This document shows positions 9,632 to 20,832 of a stretch of 63,591 bases of DNA, in pieces; the stretch's first letter is position 1; each line of letters starts with the position of its first letter. This DNA is from Achromobacter mucicolens (lineage in GTDB: Bacteria > Pseudomonadota > Gammaproteobacteria > Burkholderiales > Burkholderiaceae_B): positions 1-63,591 of the forward strand of contig NZ_CADIJP010000027.1 of NCBI RefSeq assembly GCF_902859725.1, given 5' to 3'. The notes beneath the pieces were generated by a model, which saw only the letters and a program-made list of their open reading frames with translations, did no database searches and was not told the origin of the DNA. Both the position numbers and the translations under genes were made by a program.

Positions 9632-10219
9632 CTAGGACACCACCTCCCACCCGGACCGGCCACGCGTGATGTTGGCCGCGGTGACTTCCAGGTCCGGCAG
9701 GGCCGCGCGCGGCACCGTGAACGTGAGCACGACGCCATCGGCGTTGTAATCTTCCTGCCCGATGGCGGCGCCTGCCTGCGCCAGCCGCGATTTCAGCAGC
9801 GCCATGTCCGCAAAGCCGCAGGCACAGCGCACGGTCGCAAGATCGACGATCTCGGTGCGCTCTCCCAACCGCAGGCAATTGGCCGCGCATCCGCCGTAAG
9901 CCCGCACCAGTCCGCCCGCACCGAGCTTGATCCCGCCATACCAGCGGACCACCAGCACCGCGACACGATCCATGTCCTGGCCTTCGATGGCCTGCAGGAT
10001 CGGCCGGCCGGCCGTGCCGCCGGGCTCGCCATCGTCATTGAAGCGGTATTCCTGACCGATGCGGTACGCCCAGCAGTTGTGTGTGGCCTCGGGATCGCTA
10101 TGCTCGGCAAAGAAGCGCATGGCGTCGTCGATCGTGGCGACCGGCGCGGCATACGCGGCAAAGCGGCTTTTCTTGATGTCTTCCTGGTAGGTGCAGGGAG
10201 CGGTCAACGTGTGCGTCAT
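9632..10219 (-). CDS. yigZ: YigZ/IMPACT family protein
   Basis: A 195-residue protein of the UPF0029 (IMPACT) family. The N-terminal domain carries the family block NDDGEPGGTAGRPIL and the segment VVRWYGGIKLGAGGL; a C-terminal ferredoxin-like domain (DUF1949) follows. Bacterial YigZ is linked to translation or protein turnover, but its reaction is unsettled. The start at MTHTL is picked by family alignment; an ATG three codons upstream is possible and neither has a good ribosome site. It is a single gene on the minus strand. Confidence 0.88.
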   Translation of the reverse strand: MTHTLTAPCTYQEDIKKSRFAAYAAPVATIDDAMRFFAEHSDPEATHNCWAYRIGQEYRFNDDGEPGGTAGRPILQAIEGQDMDRVAVLVVRWYGGIKLGAGGLVRAYGGCAANCLRLGERTEIVDLATVRCACGFADMALLKSRLAQAGAAIGQEDYNADGVVLTFTVPRAALPDLEVTAANITRGRSGWEVVS

Positions 10220-10296
10220 GCCCGGCATTGTAAGTGCGCGGATCGCGTGTCCGCAGCCCGGGCGGCGTGGCCGCGCGCAGAGGCCACGAGGCGGCA

Positions 10297-11127
10297 TCAG
10301 CCGTGGCAGTCGGGGACTTCCTGATCCAGATAGACGTCGAAGGCGACGTCGCGCGCCCATTTCGTGGTCATGGCCTTCCACGCGCCGGCGCGGTCCCAGG
10401 CGCGCATCTCCTGGCCGAGCCAGGCCCGCGAGGCTTCGTCCCGCGCAGGCACAAGCCACACGCGCTCGTGGCGGGCGCCATCCGCGGCAAGCGTCGAGGA
10501 GAATTTCTTCCATTCCGGAAAGCGCATGAGGGGCTCCCACACGGCGTCGTCGACCAGGCCGATGTCGCACTCGCCTTCGCGCACGGCGACGAGCGCGTCC
10601 GAGGGCACGCGATAGGTCTTGACGGCCGCGCCCCAGCTTTGCGCCAAGGCTTTGGCCTGCGTGGCCGCTTCTGCCATGCACACGCTGCGGCCCTGCACGT
10701 CGGCGGGCTTGCGCAGCCGCGTATCGCTGCGGATCACCGCCTTGGGCCGCGCGGCATAGCCGGTGGCTTGCACCGCGACGGTCTGCGGCTGTCCGTCGGC
10801 ATTGTCGGCCAGCACCAGATCCACTTCGCCGGCGGCGAGCGCGCGGGCGGCGTCGCGCGCCGAGACCTGCACCAGACGCACGGGCAGTTTCAGGCTTGCG
10901 CCCAGCTTTTCGGTGATGGCCGCATCCAGCCCTTCCGGCGTGCGGATCTTGGCGCCCGCGGCGGGCGGCGGGGCCAGGTACGGCACGCCCACGACCAGTT
11001 CGCCGCGCGTGCTGGCGGCTGCGAAGACCTTGGGCTGAACCGCGGGCTGCACCGCGGGCTGGGCCTGCGCCAAGCCTGCGGCCAGCAGGCCGGCGGCAAG
11101 GACGAGTGGACGGATGCTGGACAACAT
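10297..11127 (-). CDS. Periplasmic solute-binding protein (family 3 type)
   Basis: A 276-residue protein with a Sec signal (about 1-22, ...AGLAQAQ) and a two-lobe family 3 binding fold: VVGVPYLAPP, TPEGLDAAITEKLG and ADVQGRSVCMAEAA mark the lobes, and the GECDIGLVDD segment is the usual ligand-side loop. Such proteins bind amino acids or small organic acids. It follows the permease gene by 16 bp as the last gene of the ABC operon, although the operon already encodes an NMT1/SsuA-type binding protein upstream. The C-terminus ends VPDCHG with an unpaired-looking Cys. Confidence 0.75.
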   Translation of the reverse strand: MLSSIRPLVLAAGLLAAGLAQAQPAVQPAVQPKVFAAASTRGELVVGVPYLAPPPAAGAKIRTPEGLDAAITEKLGASLKLPVRLVQVSARDAARALAAGEVDLVLADNADGQPQTVAVQATGYAARPKAVIRSDTRLRKPADVQGRSVCMAEAATQAKALAQSWGAAVKTYRVPSDALVAVREGECDIGLVDDAVWEPLMRFPEWKKFSSTLAADGARHERVWLVPARDEASRAWLGQEMRAWDRAGAWKAMTTKWARDVAFDVYLDQEVPDCHG

Positions 11128-11143
11128 GACGGGCTTTGCGACC

Positions 11144-11917
11144 TTAGACGTACTGGTAACGCAGCAGGCGATGCTTGAGGTTTTCAAGCACGAACTGGTC
11201 GATCAGGGCGGCCAGCACGGCGATGACGAGGATGTTGGTCATGACCCCCGTCATGTCGGCGATTTCGCCCGAATAAGCCAGCGACCGGCCCAGCCCCTTG
11301 CCGAAGCCGATCAGCATTTCAGCCGAGATCAACGCCCGCCAGGCATTGCCGAAAGCCAGTTGCGCGCCGGTGATGAGTTCGGGCATGACCGCAGGCAGAT
11401 ACACCCGCTTGACCAGCCCCCAGCGGGTCGCGCCCATGACGCGCGCCGCCGACACGTGCACGCGCTGCACGGATTCGGTGGCGTTCATCACGCTGAGCGC
11501 GGCCGGGAAAAACGCCGACAGCGCCACGACCACGATGATGGGCGTATTGCCAAAGCCCATCACGATGAGAAACAGCGGCACCCACGCGATGGACGGGATC
11601 GACTGCAGGATGACGATGGCGCTGCGCAGGACTTCGCGAAAGAAGAACAGCACGGCCGCCACGAGGCCGAAGCCGACACCGGCGGCCAGCGCCAGCCCGT
11701 AGCCCGCGCCCAGCCGTCCCAGCGTGCCCATGAGGCTTTGGTGGAACGACTGCTTGCCCAGGTCTTCGAACAGACGTTCGACCACGGCGGGCACGCCCGG
11801 CATCAGGAAGTCGGGCAGCGCGAAGGCCGCCAATTGCCAGAGGGCCAGAATGAACAGGACGCCTAAAACGCCCGCAATATGCTTGCGGGCGCCGGTCACT
11901 CGGGTAGACGCGCTCAA
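11144..11917 (-). CDS. ABC transporter permease, SsuC/TauC type
   Basis: A 257-residue inner-membrane permease with six predicted segments and the EAA-type loop (VSAARVMGATRWGLVKRV and LPAVMPELITGAQLAFG) that docks the ATPase. The family imports nitrate, sulfonates, taurine, aromatic acids or pyrimidine precursors. The start overlaps the stop of the upstream binding-protein gene by 4 bp (ATGA), so the two are coupled. Only one permease gene is present, expected for a homodimeric channel of this family. Confidence 0.9.
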   Translation of the reverse strand: MSASTRVTGARKHIAGVLGVLFILALWQLAAFALPDFLMPGVPAVVERLFEDLGKQSFHQSLMGTLGRLGAGYGLALAAGVGFGLVAAVLFFFREVLRSAIVILQSIPSIAWVPLFLIVMGFGNTPIIVVVALSAFFPAALSVMNATESVQRVHVSAARVMGATRWGLVKRVYLPAVMPELITGAQLAFGNAWRALISAEMLIGFGKGLGRSLAYSGEIADMTGVMTNILVIAVLAALIDQFVLENLKHRLLRYQYV

Positions 11918-12912
11918 AGCTTGCGAGCCTCTTGCCAGGACAGGTCGACGATGCTGGAGACGTCGTACGGCTTGCCGTCGCGCGTCTTGAGCGATCCCTG
12001 GGCTTGCAGGATGTCAGCGATTTCCTGCATGCGCGCCGTGTCTTTCTCGGTCAGCTTGGGCGTGAACACCTGCGTGCTGATGGCTTCGGAAATGACCGTT
12101 TCGCGCGGCAGCTCGCCACGGTTCAGCGTCTTGAGCGTGGGCTCTGCAATGAAGTAGGACGCGATCAGCTTGGAAGCCTGCGCGGGTTCCTTCTGCAGCA
12201 GCGTGATGGCCTGGTTCTGCGCGTCCAGCGCCTTCCAGACGTCGTCCTTGCGCTTGGCCAGCGTTTCGCCCGACGTGATCACGACCATGCACGGGAACGG
12301 CCACGCCTCGCCCACTTCATAGATCTGCTTGACCGGCGCAATCAGCTGCGCGATGCGGTCGTAGGGTTCGAAAAGGAAGGCGGCGTCCACGCGCTTGCCC
12401 ACCAGCGACTGCACGGCCACGGCCGGGCTCACGCCCATGACGTTGACGTCGTCGGCCGTCAGGTTGCCCGACTTGAGCACGACGCCCTTGAGCACCACGT
12501 CAGCGGTGCTGCCTTCGGCCTGCGAGGCCAGCGTCTTGCCCTTCAGGCCCGCGATGTCCTTGATGCCCGAATCGTCGCGCACGATCAGCGAGTGATAACC
12601 CTGCTGCGCGCCGCCCACCACCTTCAGGTCCGCGCCCTTGGAGGCCCAGGCGACCGCGTTGGTAAAGCCCAGCACGCCGATGTCGAGCTGGCCGCCGACG
12701 ATGGCCTTGATGAGGTCGGTGCCCGATTTGAATTCGATGAGTTCGGAATCCAGGCCGGCCTTTTTGTAATAGCCGCCCTCTTGCGCGACGATGGCCTGCG
12801 CGTCATCCATCACGCGCAGGTAACCCACGCGGAACTTCTCGGCGGCCATCGCGGGGGCAGCCGCCAGCAGCGCCGCGGCCAGCGGCAGGGACAACCATTG
12901 CTTCAGTTTCAT
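11914..12912 (-). CDS. ABC transporter substrate-binding protein (SsuA/NMT1 type)
   Basis: A 332-residue periplasmic protein with a clean Sec signal (MKLKQWL... cleaved after AMA near residue 23). The core shows GYLRVMDDAQAIVAQEGGYY, FKSGTDLIKAIVGGQLDIGV and LVGKRVDAAFLFEPY, the standard segments of nitrate/sulfonate/taurine-type binding proteins. The ligand cannot be set from sequence alone. It is second in the leftward operon ATPase - this gene - permease - family 3 binding protein. A GC hairpin sits in the gap before it, which may boost or stabilise this message relative to the ATPase. Confidence 0.88.
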   Translation of the reverse strand: MKLKQWLSLPLAAALLAAAPAMAAEKFRVGYLRVMDDAQAIVAQEGGYYKKAGLDSELIEFKSGTDLIKAIVGGQLDIGVLGFTNAVAWASKGADLKVVGGAQQGYHSLIVRDDSGIKDIAGLKGKTLASQAEGSTADVVLKGVVLKSGNLTADDVNVMGVSPAVAVQSLVGKRVDAAFLFEPYDRIAQLIAPVKQIYEVGEAWPFPCMVVITSGETLAKRKDDVWKALDAQNQAITLLQKEPAQASKLIASYFIAEPTLKTLNRGELPRETVISEAISTQVFTPKLTEKDTARMQEIADILQAQGSLKTRDGKPYDVSSIVDLSWQEARKL

Positions 12913-12936
12913 CAGGAGCTCCAGGAAATTCAGGAA

Positions 12937-12960
12937 GCGGCCGCGCCCGGGCGTGGCCGC
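12937..12960 (-). repeat. Intercistronic GC hairpin before the binding-protein gene
   Basis: GCGGCCGCGCCC and GGGCGTGGCCGC are inverted repeats differing at one position (a G-T pair in RNA), lying between the ATPase and binding-protein genes, 25 bases before the latter's start. Such hairpins often protect the downstream message in ABC operons; this role is inference. Confidence 0.5.
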
Positions 12961-12979
12961 AGGATATTGGTATGAAGGA

Positions 12980-13750
12980 TCAAGCCGCCAGCGCGATGTC
13001 CGAGTGCGCGTCCGCGCCACCGACCCCGATGCCCAAGAGGCGCAGGATCTCGCGCTTTTCAGCAGCCAGGAAGGACAGGTCGTGCGTCTTGGCGCGATGC
13101 GCCAGGTTGAATTCGCGCAGCACCCGCGCCGGGCGCGGGCTGAAGACGACGATTCGGTCGGCCAGGAACAGGGCTTCGTCGACATCGTGGGTCACCAGCA
13201 GCACGGTGGGCTTTTCCTGCGCGATGAGCTGGCGCAGCACATCCTGCAGGGCCAGACGGGTCAGCGCGTCCAGCGCGCCGAAGGGTTCATCCATCAGCAT
13301 GGTCTGCGGTTGCGCGATGAACGCGCGGGCCAGCGCGGCGCGCTGGCGCATGCCGCCGGACACCTGATGGGGATAGTAGTGTTCGAAGCCCGCCAGGCTG
13401 ACGCGCGCCAGCCACTCGCGCGCAGCCTCGCGGGCGCGCTTCTTGGGTGTGTTCTGGAATTCCAGCGCCAGCGACACGTTGTCTTCCAGGGTCAGCCAGG
13501 GATAGAGGGCGTGTTCCTGGAACACCAGCGTGCGGCTGGGATGGGGGCCGGCGACCTTGTTGCCGTCGGCCAGCACGCTGCCCTGCGTGGGCACTTCCAG
13601 CCCTGCCGCCAGATGCAGCAAGGTGGACTTGCCGCAACCGGACGGGCCAACCAGCGCGACCAGCTCGCCGGTCTTGAATTCACTGGTGAAGCCGTCGACG
13701 ACGGGCAAGTCGCCGAACTGCTTGTGGACGTTGTCGAAAATAAGGTTCAT
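12980..13750 (-). CDS. ABC transporter ATP-binding protein, SsuB/TauB type
   Basis: A 256-residue ATPase with Walker A GPSGCGKST, Q-loop VFQEHALYPW, signature VSGGMRQR, Walker B MLMDEP and the switch His in VTHDVDEAL. This is the pattern of nitrate/sulfonate/taurine importers. The start MNLIFDN is fixed by alignment; an ATG 21 codons upstream is in frame but lacks family similarity. It is the first gene of the four-gene leftward operon. The 105 bp upstream are AT-rich and hold TAACAATTCGTTA (13790-13802), an imperfect dyad that could be an operator. Confidence 0.92.
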   Translation of the reverse strand: MNLIFDNVHKQFGDLPVVDGFTSEFKTGELVALVGPSGCGKSTLLHLAAGLEVPTQGSVLADGNKVAGPHPSRTLVFQEHALYPWLTLEDNVSLALEFQNTPKKRAREAAREWLARVSLAGFEHYYPHQVSGGMRQRAALARAFIAQPQTMLMDEPFGALDALTRLALQDVLRQLIAQEKPTVLLVTHDVDEALFLADRIVVFSPRPARVLREFNLAHRAKTHDLSFLAAEKREILRLLGIGVGGADAHSDIALAA

Positions 13751-13855
13751 GGACGAATCGTCAGGGCGCGAGAAAACGAGCCTCAAATCTAACAATTCGT
13801 TATATGAATCCAAACGATCAATATCGAATGTCTTAACTTCTTCCAGTAATAACGA

Positions 13856-15082
13856 TCAGGCTGACGAGGCCGTCGCCTCTGCACGCGTGGCGGCCCGTTG
13901 CAATCCGAACGCAATCAGCAAGCCCATCGTGACCGACAGGGAGGCCGCCAGGAAGATCGCCGGATAGCCGAATCCGCTGGAGATGTAGCCGGCGATGGGA
14001 CCGGTCACGCCCAGGGCGAGATCCAGGAAGGCCGAATAGGCGCCCAATGCGGCGCCGCGGCTGCCGGCCGGCACGCGCGCCACGGCTTCGACGCCGATGG
14101 CCGGAAACACCAGCGCAAAGCCGCTGCCGGTAAGCGCGGCGCCCAGCAGCGCCATGCCTGGGTTGGGCGCCAGCCACAGCAGCAACAGTCCGGCGGCCTC
14201 CACCACGAACGATACCTGCGCGACCCGGAAGCCGCCAAAACGGGTGATCGTGCCGGCAAACAGCAGCCGCACACCGATGAAGGCGCCGCCGAACGCGCTG
14301 AGCGCATTCGCGGCGCCCTCCCAGGAGGCGCTGGCGTAATACAGGGCGACGAATGCCGCCAACGTGCCAAAGCCCACCGACCCCAGTCCCAGCGCCATGC
14401 CGTGCGGAAACACCCGCAGCACCACGCTCTTGAAGGCCATCCGGTGGCCGCCCACGATGGCGACGGCGGGACGCACCATGGCCAAGCCCAAACCCGCCAG
14501 CCCCAACAGCAGCACCGCGCCGCCCAGCGCGCCCATGCTCCAGTGCTTTTCAAGCTGCACGCCGAGCGGCGCGCCGAGCGCCAGCGCACCATAGGTGGCG
14601 ATGCCATTCCACGAGATGACGCGTGCCGTGTGCAGCGGTCCTACCCGCGCAATGGCCCAGGTGGCCGAACCGGTGCCCACCCAGCTCTCGCCGAAGCCCA
14701 GCGCCAGACGGCTCAGGATGATGGCCGCCAGACTCAGCCAGGCGGTGCGCTCGAAGGCATAAGCCAGCAGCAGGAAGACGCCACTGATCGCGCAGGCGGC
14801 CATGCCGATGACGACGGTCTGCTTGGGGCCCACCATGTCGGCCATCCGGCCAGCGTGCGAGCGGCTGAGCAAGGTCGCCACGTACTGCACGCTGATCGCC
14901 AGGCCCGCCAGCACGGAGCCATAACCCAGGTCGCCGTGCACGTAGCCCGGCAGCACGGCCAGCGGCAGGCCGATGGCCAGATAGCAGATGAAGGTGAAGA
15001 AGGCGATGGCTACGATGCGGGCCGTCAGGGTGAACGTGCCGATCTGCGCGCCATCGGGCGCGGCATGCTTAGAGGGAGACAT
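13856..15082 (-). CDS. Major facilitator superfamily transporter (YhhS-like)
   Basis: A 408-residue protein with 12 hydrophobic segments and the MFS motif A variant SHAGRMADMVGPKQ after the second one, plus LALGFGESWVGTG in segment 4. These features match the YhhS/arabinose-efflux branch of exporters. The substrate is not evident. Its stop lies 106 bases before the ABC ATPase start, so the two share a direction but probably not a transcript. Confidence 0.85.
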   Translation of the reverse strand: MSPSKHAAPDGAQIGTFTLTARIVAIAFFTFICYLAIGLPLAVLPGYVHGDLGYGSVLAGLAISVQYVATLLSRSHAGRMADMVGPKQTVVIGMAACAISGVFLLLAYAFERTAWLSLAAIILSRLALGFGESWVGTGSATWAIARVGPLHTARVISWNGIATYGALALGAPLGVQLEKHWSMGALGGAVLLLGLAGLGLAMVRPAVAIVGGHRMAFKSVVLRVFPHGMALGLGSVGFGTLAAFVALYYASASWEGAANALSAFGGAFIGVRLLFAGTITRFGGFRVAQVSFVVEAAGLLLLWLAPNPGMALLGAALTGSGFALVFPAIGVEAVARVPAGSRGAALGAYSAFLDLALGVTGPIAGYISSGFGYPAIFLAASLSVTMGLLIAFGLQRAATRAEATASSA

Positions 15083-15222
15083 TTGGGGACAAAGGCAGGC
15101 CTGGCCGGACAGGCGCCAGGATCGGGGCGGATGATAGCGCAGCGCGGTTTGCGGCCGGCTGAATGCGCGCGCCGCGGCTGGCGCGCTGGGCCGCAGGCCA
15201 GAAGGCAGGCGGGCTCAAATGC

Positions 15223-15254
15223 AGAAGCGGCGCACGAGTCCGTGCGCCGCTTCT
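15223..15254 (-). terminator. Terminator of ybiT
   Basis: A perfect 14-bp stem (15223-15236 with 15241-15254, AGAAGCGGCGCACG) and a 4-nt loop lies 17 bases past the ybiT stop. On the minus strand it is followed by GCATTTGAG, a poor U-tract, but the stem is very strong. Confidence 0.75.
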
Positions 15255-15271
15255 GGCGAACCGTCCGGGAA

Positions 15272-16876
15272 TCAGGCCTCGATGCCGCGCGAGGACAGGT
15301 AGTCTTCGTAGCCGCCGCGGTAGTCGACGATCTCGCCCGAAGGCAGGATCTCGATCACGCGCGTGGCCAGGCCCGACACGAATTCGCGGTCATGCGACAC
15401 GAACACCAGCGTGCCTTCGTACTTTTCCAGCGCGAACTGCAGCGATTCGATCGATTCCATGTCCAGGTGGTTGGTCGGCTCGTCGAGCAGCATGACGTTG
15501 TGCCGGCCAAGCATCAGGCGGCCGAAGGTCATGCGGTTCTTTTCGCCGCCGGACAGCACCTTGGGCGCCTTGGGCAGGTCGTCCGCCGAGAACAGCAGGC
15601 GGCCCAGCACCGAACGGATCGACTGGTCGTCGTCGCCCGGCTGGCGGTGGTCGCCCATCCAGTCCAGCAGGTTGATGTCGGTCTGCAGGAACTGATCGGA
15701 AACGTCCTGGGCCATGTAGCCGAGGTCGGCATTGTCCGACCATTTGACCGTGCCCGAATCGGGCTGCAGGTCCTGCGCCAGCAGACGCAGCAGCGTGGTC
15801 TTGCCCACGCCGTTGGCGCCGATGATCGCGATCTTCTCGCCGGCGTCGACCATGGCCGAGAACTTGGTGATGACCGGCGCGTCGTAGGCCTTGGTCAGGT
15901 TTTCGACGGTGACGGCCAGGCGGTGCATGACCTTGTTCTGCTCGAAGCGGATGTACGGATTCTGGCGCGACGAGGGCTTGACCACGACCTGATCGGCCTT
16001 GATGCGGTCGATCTGCTTCAGGCGCGACGTGGCCTGGCGCGACTTGGACTTGTTGGCCGCAAAGCGGCGCACGAAGTCCTGCAATTCAGCGACGCGTTCC
16101 TTGGCCTTGGCGTTGTTGGCGACCAGGCGCTCGCGGGCCTGGGTGGAGGCCAGCATGTAGTCGTCGTAGTTGCCGGCGTAGATGCGGATTTCACCGTAGT
16201 CGACGTCGGCCATGTGCGTGCACACCTGGTTCAGGAAGTGACGATCGTGGCTGATGATGATCATCGTGCTCTGGTAGCCGTTGAGCACGTTTTCCAGCCA
16301 GCGGATCGTGTTGATGTCCAGGTTGTTGGTGGGTTCGTCCAGCAGCAGGACGTCCGGATTCGAGAACAGCGCCTGCGCCAGCAGCACGCGCAGCTTCCAG
16401 CCCGGCGCCACTTCGCGCATCGGCAGGTTGTGCTGGTCGACGGCGATTTCCAGGCCCAGCAGCAGTTCGCCTGCGCGGGCTTCGGCGGTGTAGCCGTCGT
16501 ACTCGGCGAACTTGGCTTCCAGGTCGGCCGCGCGCATGTAGTCGTCTTCGGTCGCCTCCGGGTTCGCGTAGATCGCGTCGCGCTCGGACATGGCCTGCCA
16601 CATTTCGGTGTGGCCCATCATCACCACATCAAGCACGCGCACGTCTTCGAAGGCGAACTGGTCCTGGCGCAGCTTGCCCAGGCGCACGCCCGGCTCAAGC
16701 GCGACGTTGCCGCCGGAGGGTTCGAGATCGCCGCCGATGATCTTCATGAACGTAGACTTGCCGGACCCATTGGCCCCGATCAGCCCGTAACGGTTGCCTT
16801 CCCCGAACTTGACGCTGACGTTCTCGAAAAGGGGCTTGGGACCGAACTGGATGGTGAGATTGGCGGTGGATATCAC
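15272..16876 (-). CDS. ybiT: ABC-F family ATPase YbiT
   Basis: A 534-residue soluble ATPase with two ABC modules and no membrane domain. Module 1 has Walker [10 protein letters not shown] and the divergent signature [12 protein letters not shown]; module 2 has GANGVGKTT and LSGGEKNR. Each has Walker B followed by DEPTN. The linker between them (about 240-315) is the charged P-site tRNA interaction motif. The order, length and segments such as [11 protein letters not shown] and ASTQARERL match E. coli YbiT (530 residues). ABC-F proteins of this type bind the ribosomal E site and adjust translation. Confidence 0.95.
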   Translation of the reverse strand: MISTANLTIQFGPKPLFENVSVKFGEGNRYGLIGANGSGKSTFMKIIGGDLEPSGGNVALEPGVRLGKLRQDQFAFEDVRVLDVVMMGHTEMWQAMSERDAIYANPEATEDDYMRAADLEAKFAEYDGYTAEARAGELLLGLEIAVDQHNLPMREVAPGWKLRVLLAQALFSNPDVLLLDEPTNNLDINTIRWLENVLNGYQSTMIIISHDRHFLNQVCTHMADVDYGEIRIYAGNYDDYMLASTQARERLVANNAKAKERVAELQDFVRRFAANKSKSRQATSRLKQIDRIKADQVVVKPSSRQNPYIRFEQNKVMHRLAVTVENLTKAYDAPVITKFSAMVDAGEKIAIIGANGVGKTTLLRLLAQDLQPDSGTVKWSDNADLGYMAQDVSDQFLQTDINLLDWMGDHRQPGDDDQSIRSVLGRLLFSADDLPKAPKVLSGGEKNRMTFGRLMLGRHNVMLLDEPTNHLDMESIESLQFALEKYEGTLVFVSHDREFVSGLATRVIEILPSGEIVDYRGGYEDYLSSRGIEA

Positions 16877-16961
16877 GGTGTATGTACGTTTGAAGGCGCC
16901 CGAAGGCGCATGCGGGAAAACCTGCTAGTGTAGCAAACGTGGTGCGGCCCCTATTTGGGAC

Positions 16962-17002
16962 TTCGGTTGCGACCGAAGGCGGCCGCCGGAGCGCCGGCCG
17001 CC
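16962..17002 (-). terminator. Tandem hairpins after ldcA
   Basis: Two stems lie past the ldcA stop: GGCGGCCG/CGGCCGCC (16978-16985 with 16995-17002) and TTCGGT/ACCGAA (16962-16967 with 16972-16977). No U-tract follows on the minus strand, so termination may be partial or Rho-assisted. Confidence 0.45.
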
Positions 17003-17012
17003 GGATCGCGCT

Positions 17013-19430
<2,418 letters not shown>

Positions 19431-19521
19431 GAATATGCGTGAGAAAAGGCGACAGCCGCCATTTTGCCTGATTGCGGCAGCGGCTGCGCCCTCACGCCAT
19501 GCCCGATATGACGCCGGCGAC

Positions 19522-20055
19522 TTACTGGCGGATCGGCGCGCTCATGGTTCCCGTGCCCGGCGCGGGAGCCATGCCGGGGGCCGGCGCCATGCCCGGGGCG
19601 GGAGCCATTCCGGGTGCGGGTGCCATGCCAGGGGCCGGGGCCATGCCCGGGGCGGTGCCTGCGGGCACTTGAATCACGGTTTCGCGCAGCACACCGCCGC
19701 CCTGGACGCTACCGCGCACGTTGCTGGGCGAGGTCATCTGGGTGACGCAATTCTGGCGCTGTGCTTCCGGCAGGCGGCTGCAGCGGGCCAGCATGTTCTG
19801 CTGAAGTTGTTCAGGGCTGTCGTCCCGCAGATTCTGGCGGTTGCGCTCCTGGCGCGCCGCGCCGGCTTCGCGCAGGCAAGTGTCCAGCGGTTGGCCGGTC
19901 GTGCCGCTCTTGCAAGCCGCGACGTCCTGCTGGTAGCGCGACTGCGACGAGTCGGCGTTGCCGGCTTGCGCGTGCGCGGCGCCGGCGGCAAGCATCAGTC
20001 CGGTCGTGCACAGCATGGCGGCGAGGCGCTTCGTAGGCAGGGAAACAGAAGTCAT
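19522..20055 (-). CDS. Periplasmic protein of unknown function with Pro-Gly-Met repeats
   Basis: A 177-residue exported protein preceded by a good AGGAGC site. A Sec signal (about 1-30, ending AAHAQA) is followed by a Cys-containing domain (Cys at about 48, 60, 91 and 102 of the precursor) with helical, Arg/Gln-rich character, then a tail built from five six-residue units, APGMAP-like. Paired Cys residues suggest disulfides in the periplasm. I do not recognise a function. It stands alone between the HAD gene and the mrp operon. Confidence 0.75.
   Translation of the reverse strand: MTSVSLPTKRLAAMLCTTGLMLAAGAAHAQAGNADSSQSRYQQDVAACKSGTTGQPLDTCLREAGAARQERNRQNLRDDSPEQLQQNMLARCSRLPEAQRQNCVTQMTSPSNVRGSVQGGGVLRETVIQVPAGTAPGMAPAPGMAPAPGMAPAPGMAPAPGMAPAPGTGTMSAPIRQ
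19568..19657 (-). repeat. Five 18-bp tandem repeats coding for APGMAP-type units
   Basis: Units begin at 19568, 19586, 19604, 19622 and 19640, each 18 bp and in frame (about Pro-Gly-Met-Ala-Pro-Ala). Copies differ only at third positions and a few others. A whole-codon repeat can gain or lose units without a frameshift, so length variation among strains is likely. Confidence 0.85.
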
Positions 20056-20212
20056 GGTCAGCTCCTTTAGAAGAGATTGAACCCGGGCGACTCGGTCTTG
20101 CGCCGTGTCGCCCACTGACATCACTATCCCATGACCTGGCGATGGGGGACATAACCAGCGACGTGAATTCGTAAGGTTACGTTTCAACGCCAATCGGGGT
20201 CGCCCCCCCAAT

Positions 20213-20554
20213 TCAGCGCGCGTCTTTGTCCGCTTCAGCCTTGGTGAGGCGGTTGCGATAGGTCGCGGCGCGCATCAGCAGCATGGCCGTGACGGGCGAC
20301 GACACAATCAACAGCAACGTGATGATGACCTCGTGAAACACGGGCCGCGCCGACAACGCCGAGAAGACGAGGATGGAAGACGCCAGCACGCAGGCGCAGC
20401 CCATCGTGTTGCCCAGCGTGGGCGCATGGATGCGCGACTGGAACGTGCGAAAGCGCAGCAGGCCGGCCGAACCGGTCACCGCCAGCAGCCCCCCCAGCAC
20501 CAGCAGGATGCAGGCCGGAATGCCGGCCCACAGCGGGATATCGACGTCCATCAT
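20213..20554 (-). CDS. mrpG: Mrp/Pha cation:proton antiporter subunit G
   Basis: A 113-residue membrane protein with three hydrophobic segments and the MnhG pattern GSAGLLRFRTFQSRIHAPT followed by GCACVLASSI. It is the last gene of the operon; its ATG overlaps the mrpF stop (ATGA). The tail is charged (KAEADKDAR). Subunit G is needed for assembly of the antiporter complex in other systems. A short GGGG/CCCC hairpin lies past the stop near 20195, a weak terminator candidate. Confidence 0.9.
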   Translation of the reverse strand: MMDVDIPLWAGIPACILLVLGGLLAVTGSAGLLRFRTFQSRIHAPTLGNTMGCACVLASSILVFSALSARPVFHEVIITLLLIVSSPVTAMLLMRAATYRNRLTKAEADKDAR

Positions 20555-20832
20555 GGCTCGATGACCTCGCCGCGCAGGAGAAAGCGCGCCATTGCGGTGG
20601 AGCCCACGAAACCGAACAGCGCGATCAGCAGCGCAATGTCGAAGTACACGGACGTGCCGGACCGGATGCCGAACACCAGCATCGTCAGCATGCCGTTGAT
20701 GTACAGCGTGTCCAGGGCCAGGACGCGGTCCTGGGCGGTGGGGCCGCGCAACAGGCGGATGGTGGCAAACACCATGCCCAGCGCAAAGCAGAGCAAGGCA
20801 AAGGATGCCGCCCAATACAGTACGGAATTCAT
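20551..20832 (-). CDS. mrpF: Mrp/Pha antiporter subunit F
   Basis: A 93-residue protein with three membrane segments. The family motif RGPTAQDRVLALDTLYING lies between the first two, and FDIALLIALFGFVGSTAMARF forms the last. Length and order match MrpF/PhaF. Overlaps of 4 bp with both mrpE and mrpG indicate coupled translation. Confidence 0.93.
   Translation of the reverse strand: MNSVLYWAASFALLCFALGMVFATIRLLRGPTAQDRVLALDTLYINGMLTMLVFGIRSGTSVYFDIALLIALFGFVGSTAMARFLLRGEVIEP

Noticed and set aside
15083-15222. Short rightward frame after the MFS gene
   Set aside because: It lacks a ribosome site and reads as Arg/Ala-rich shadow; the interval is the MFS upstream region plus the ybiT terminator.
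13898-16933. 1011-codon rightward open frame
   Set aside because: Antisense to the MFS and ybiT genes, with no recognisable motif.
19568-19657. CRISPR-like tandem repeats
   Set aside because: The units are contiguous, 18 bp, in frame and lack spacers, so this is a coding repeat.
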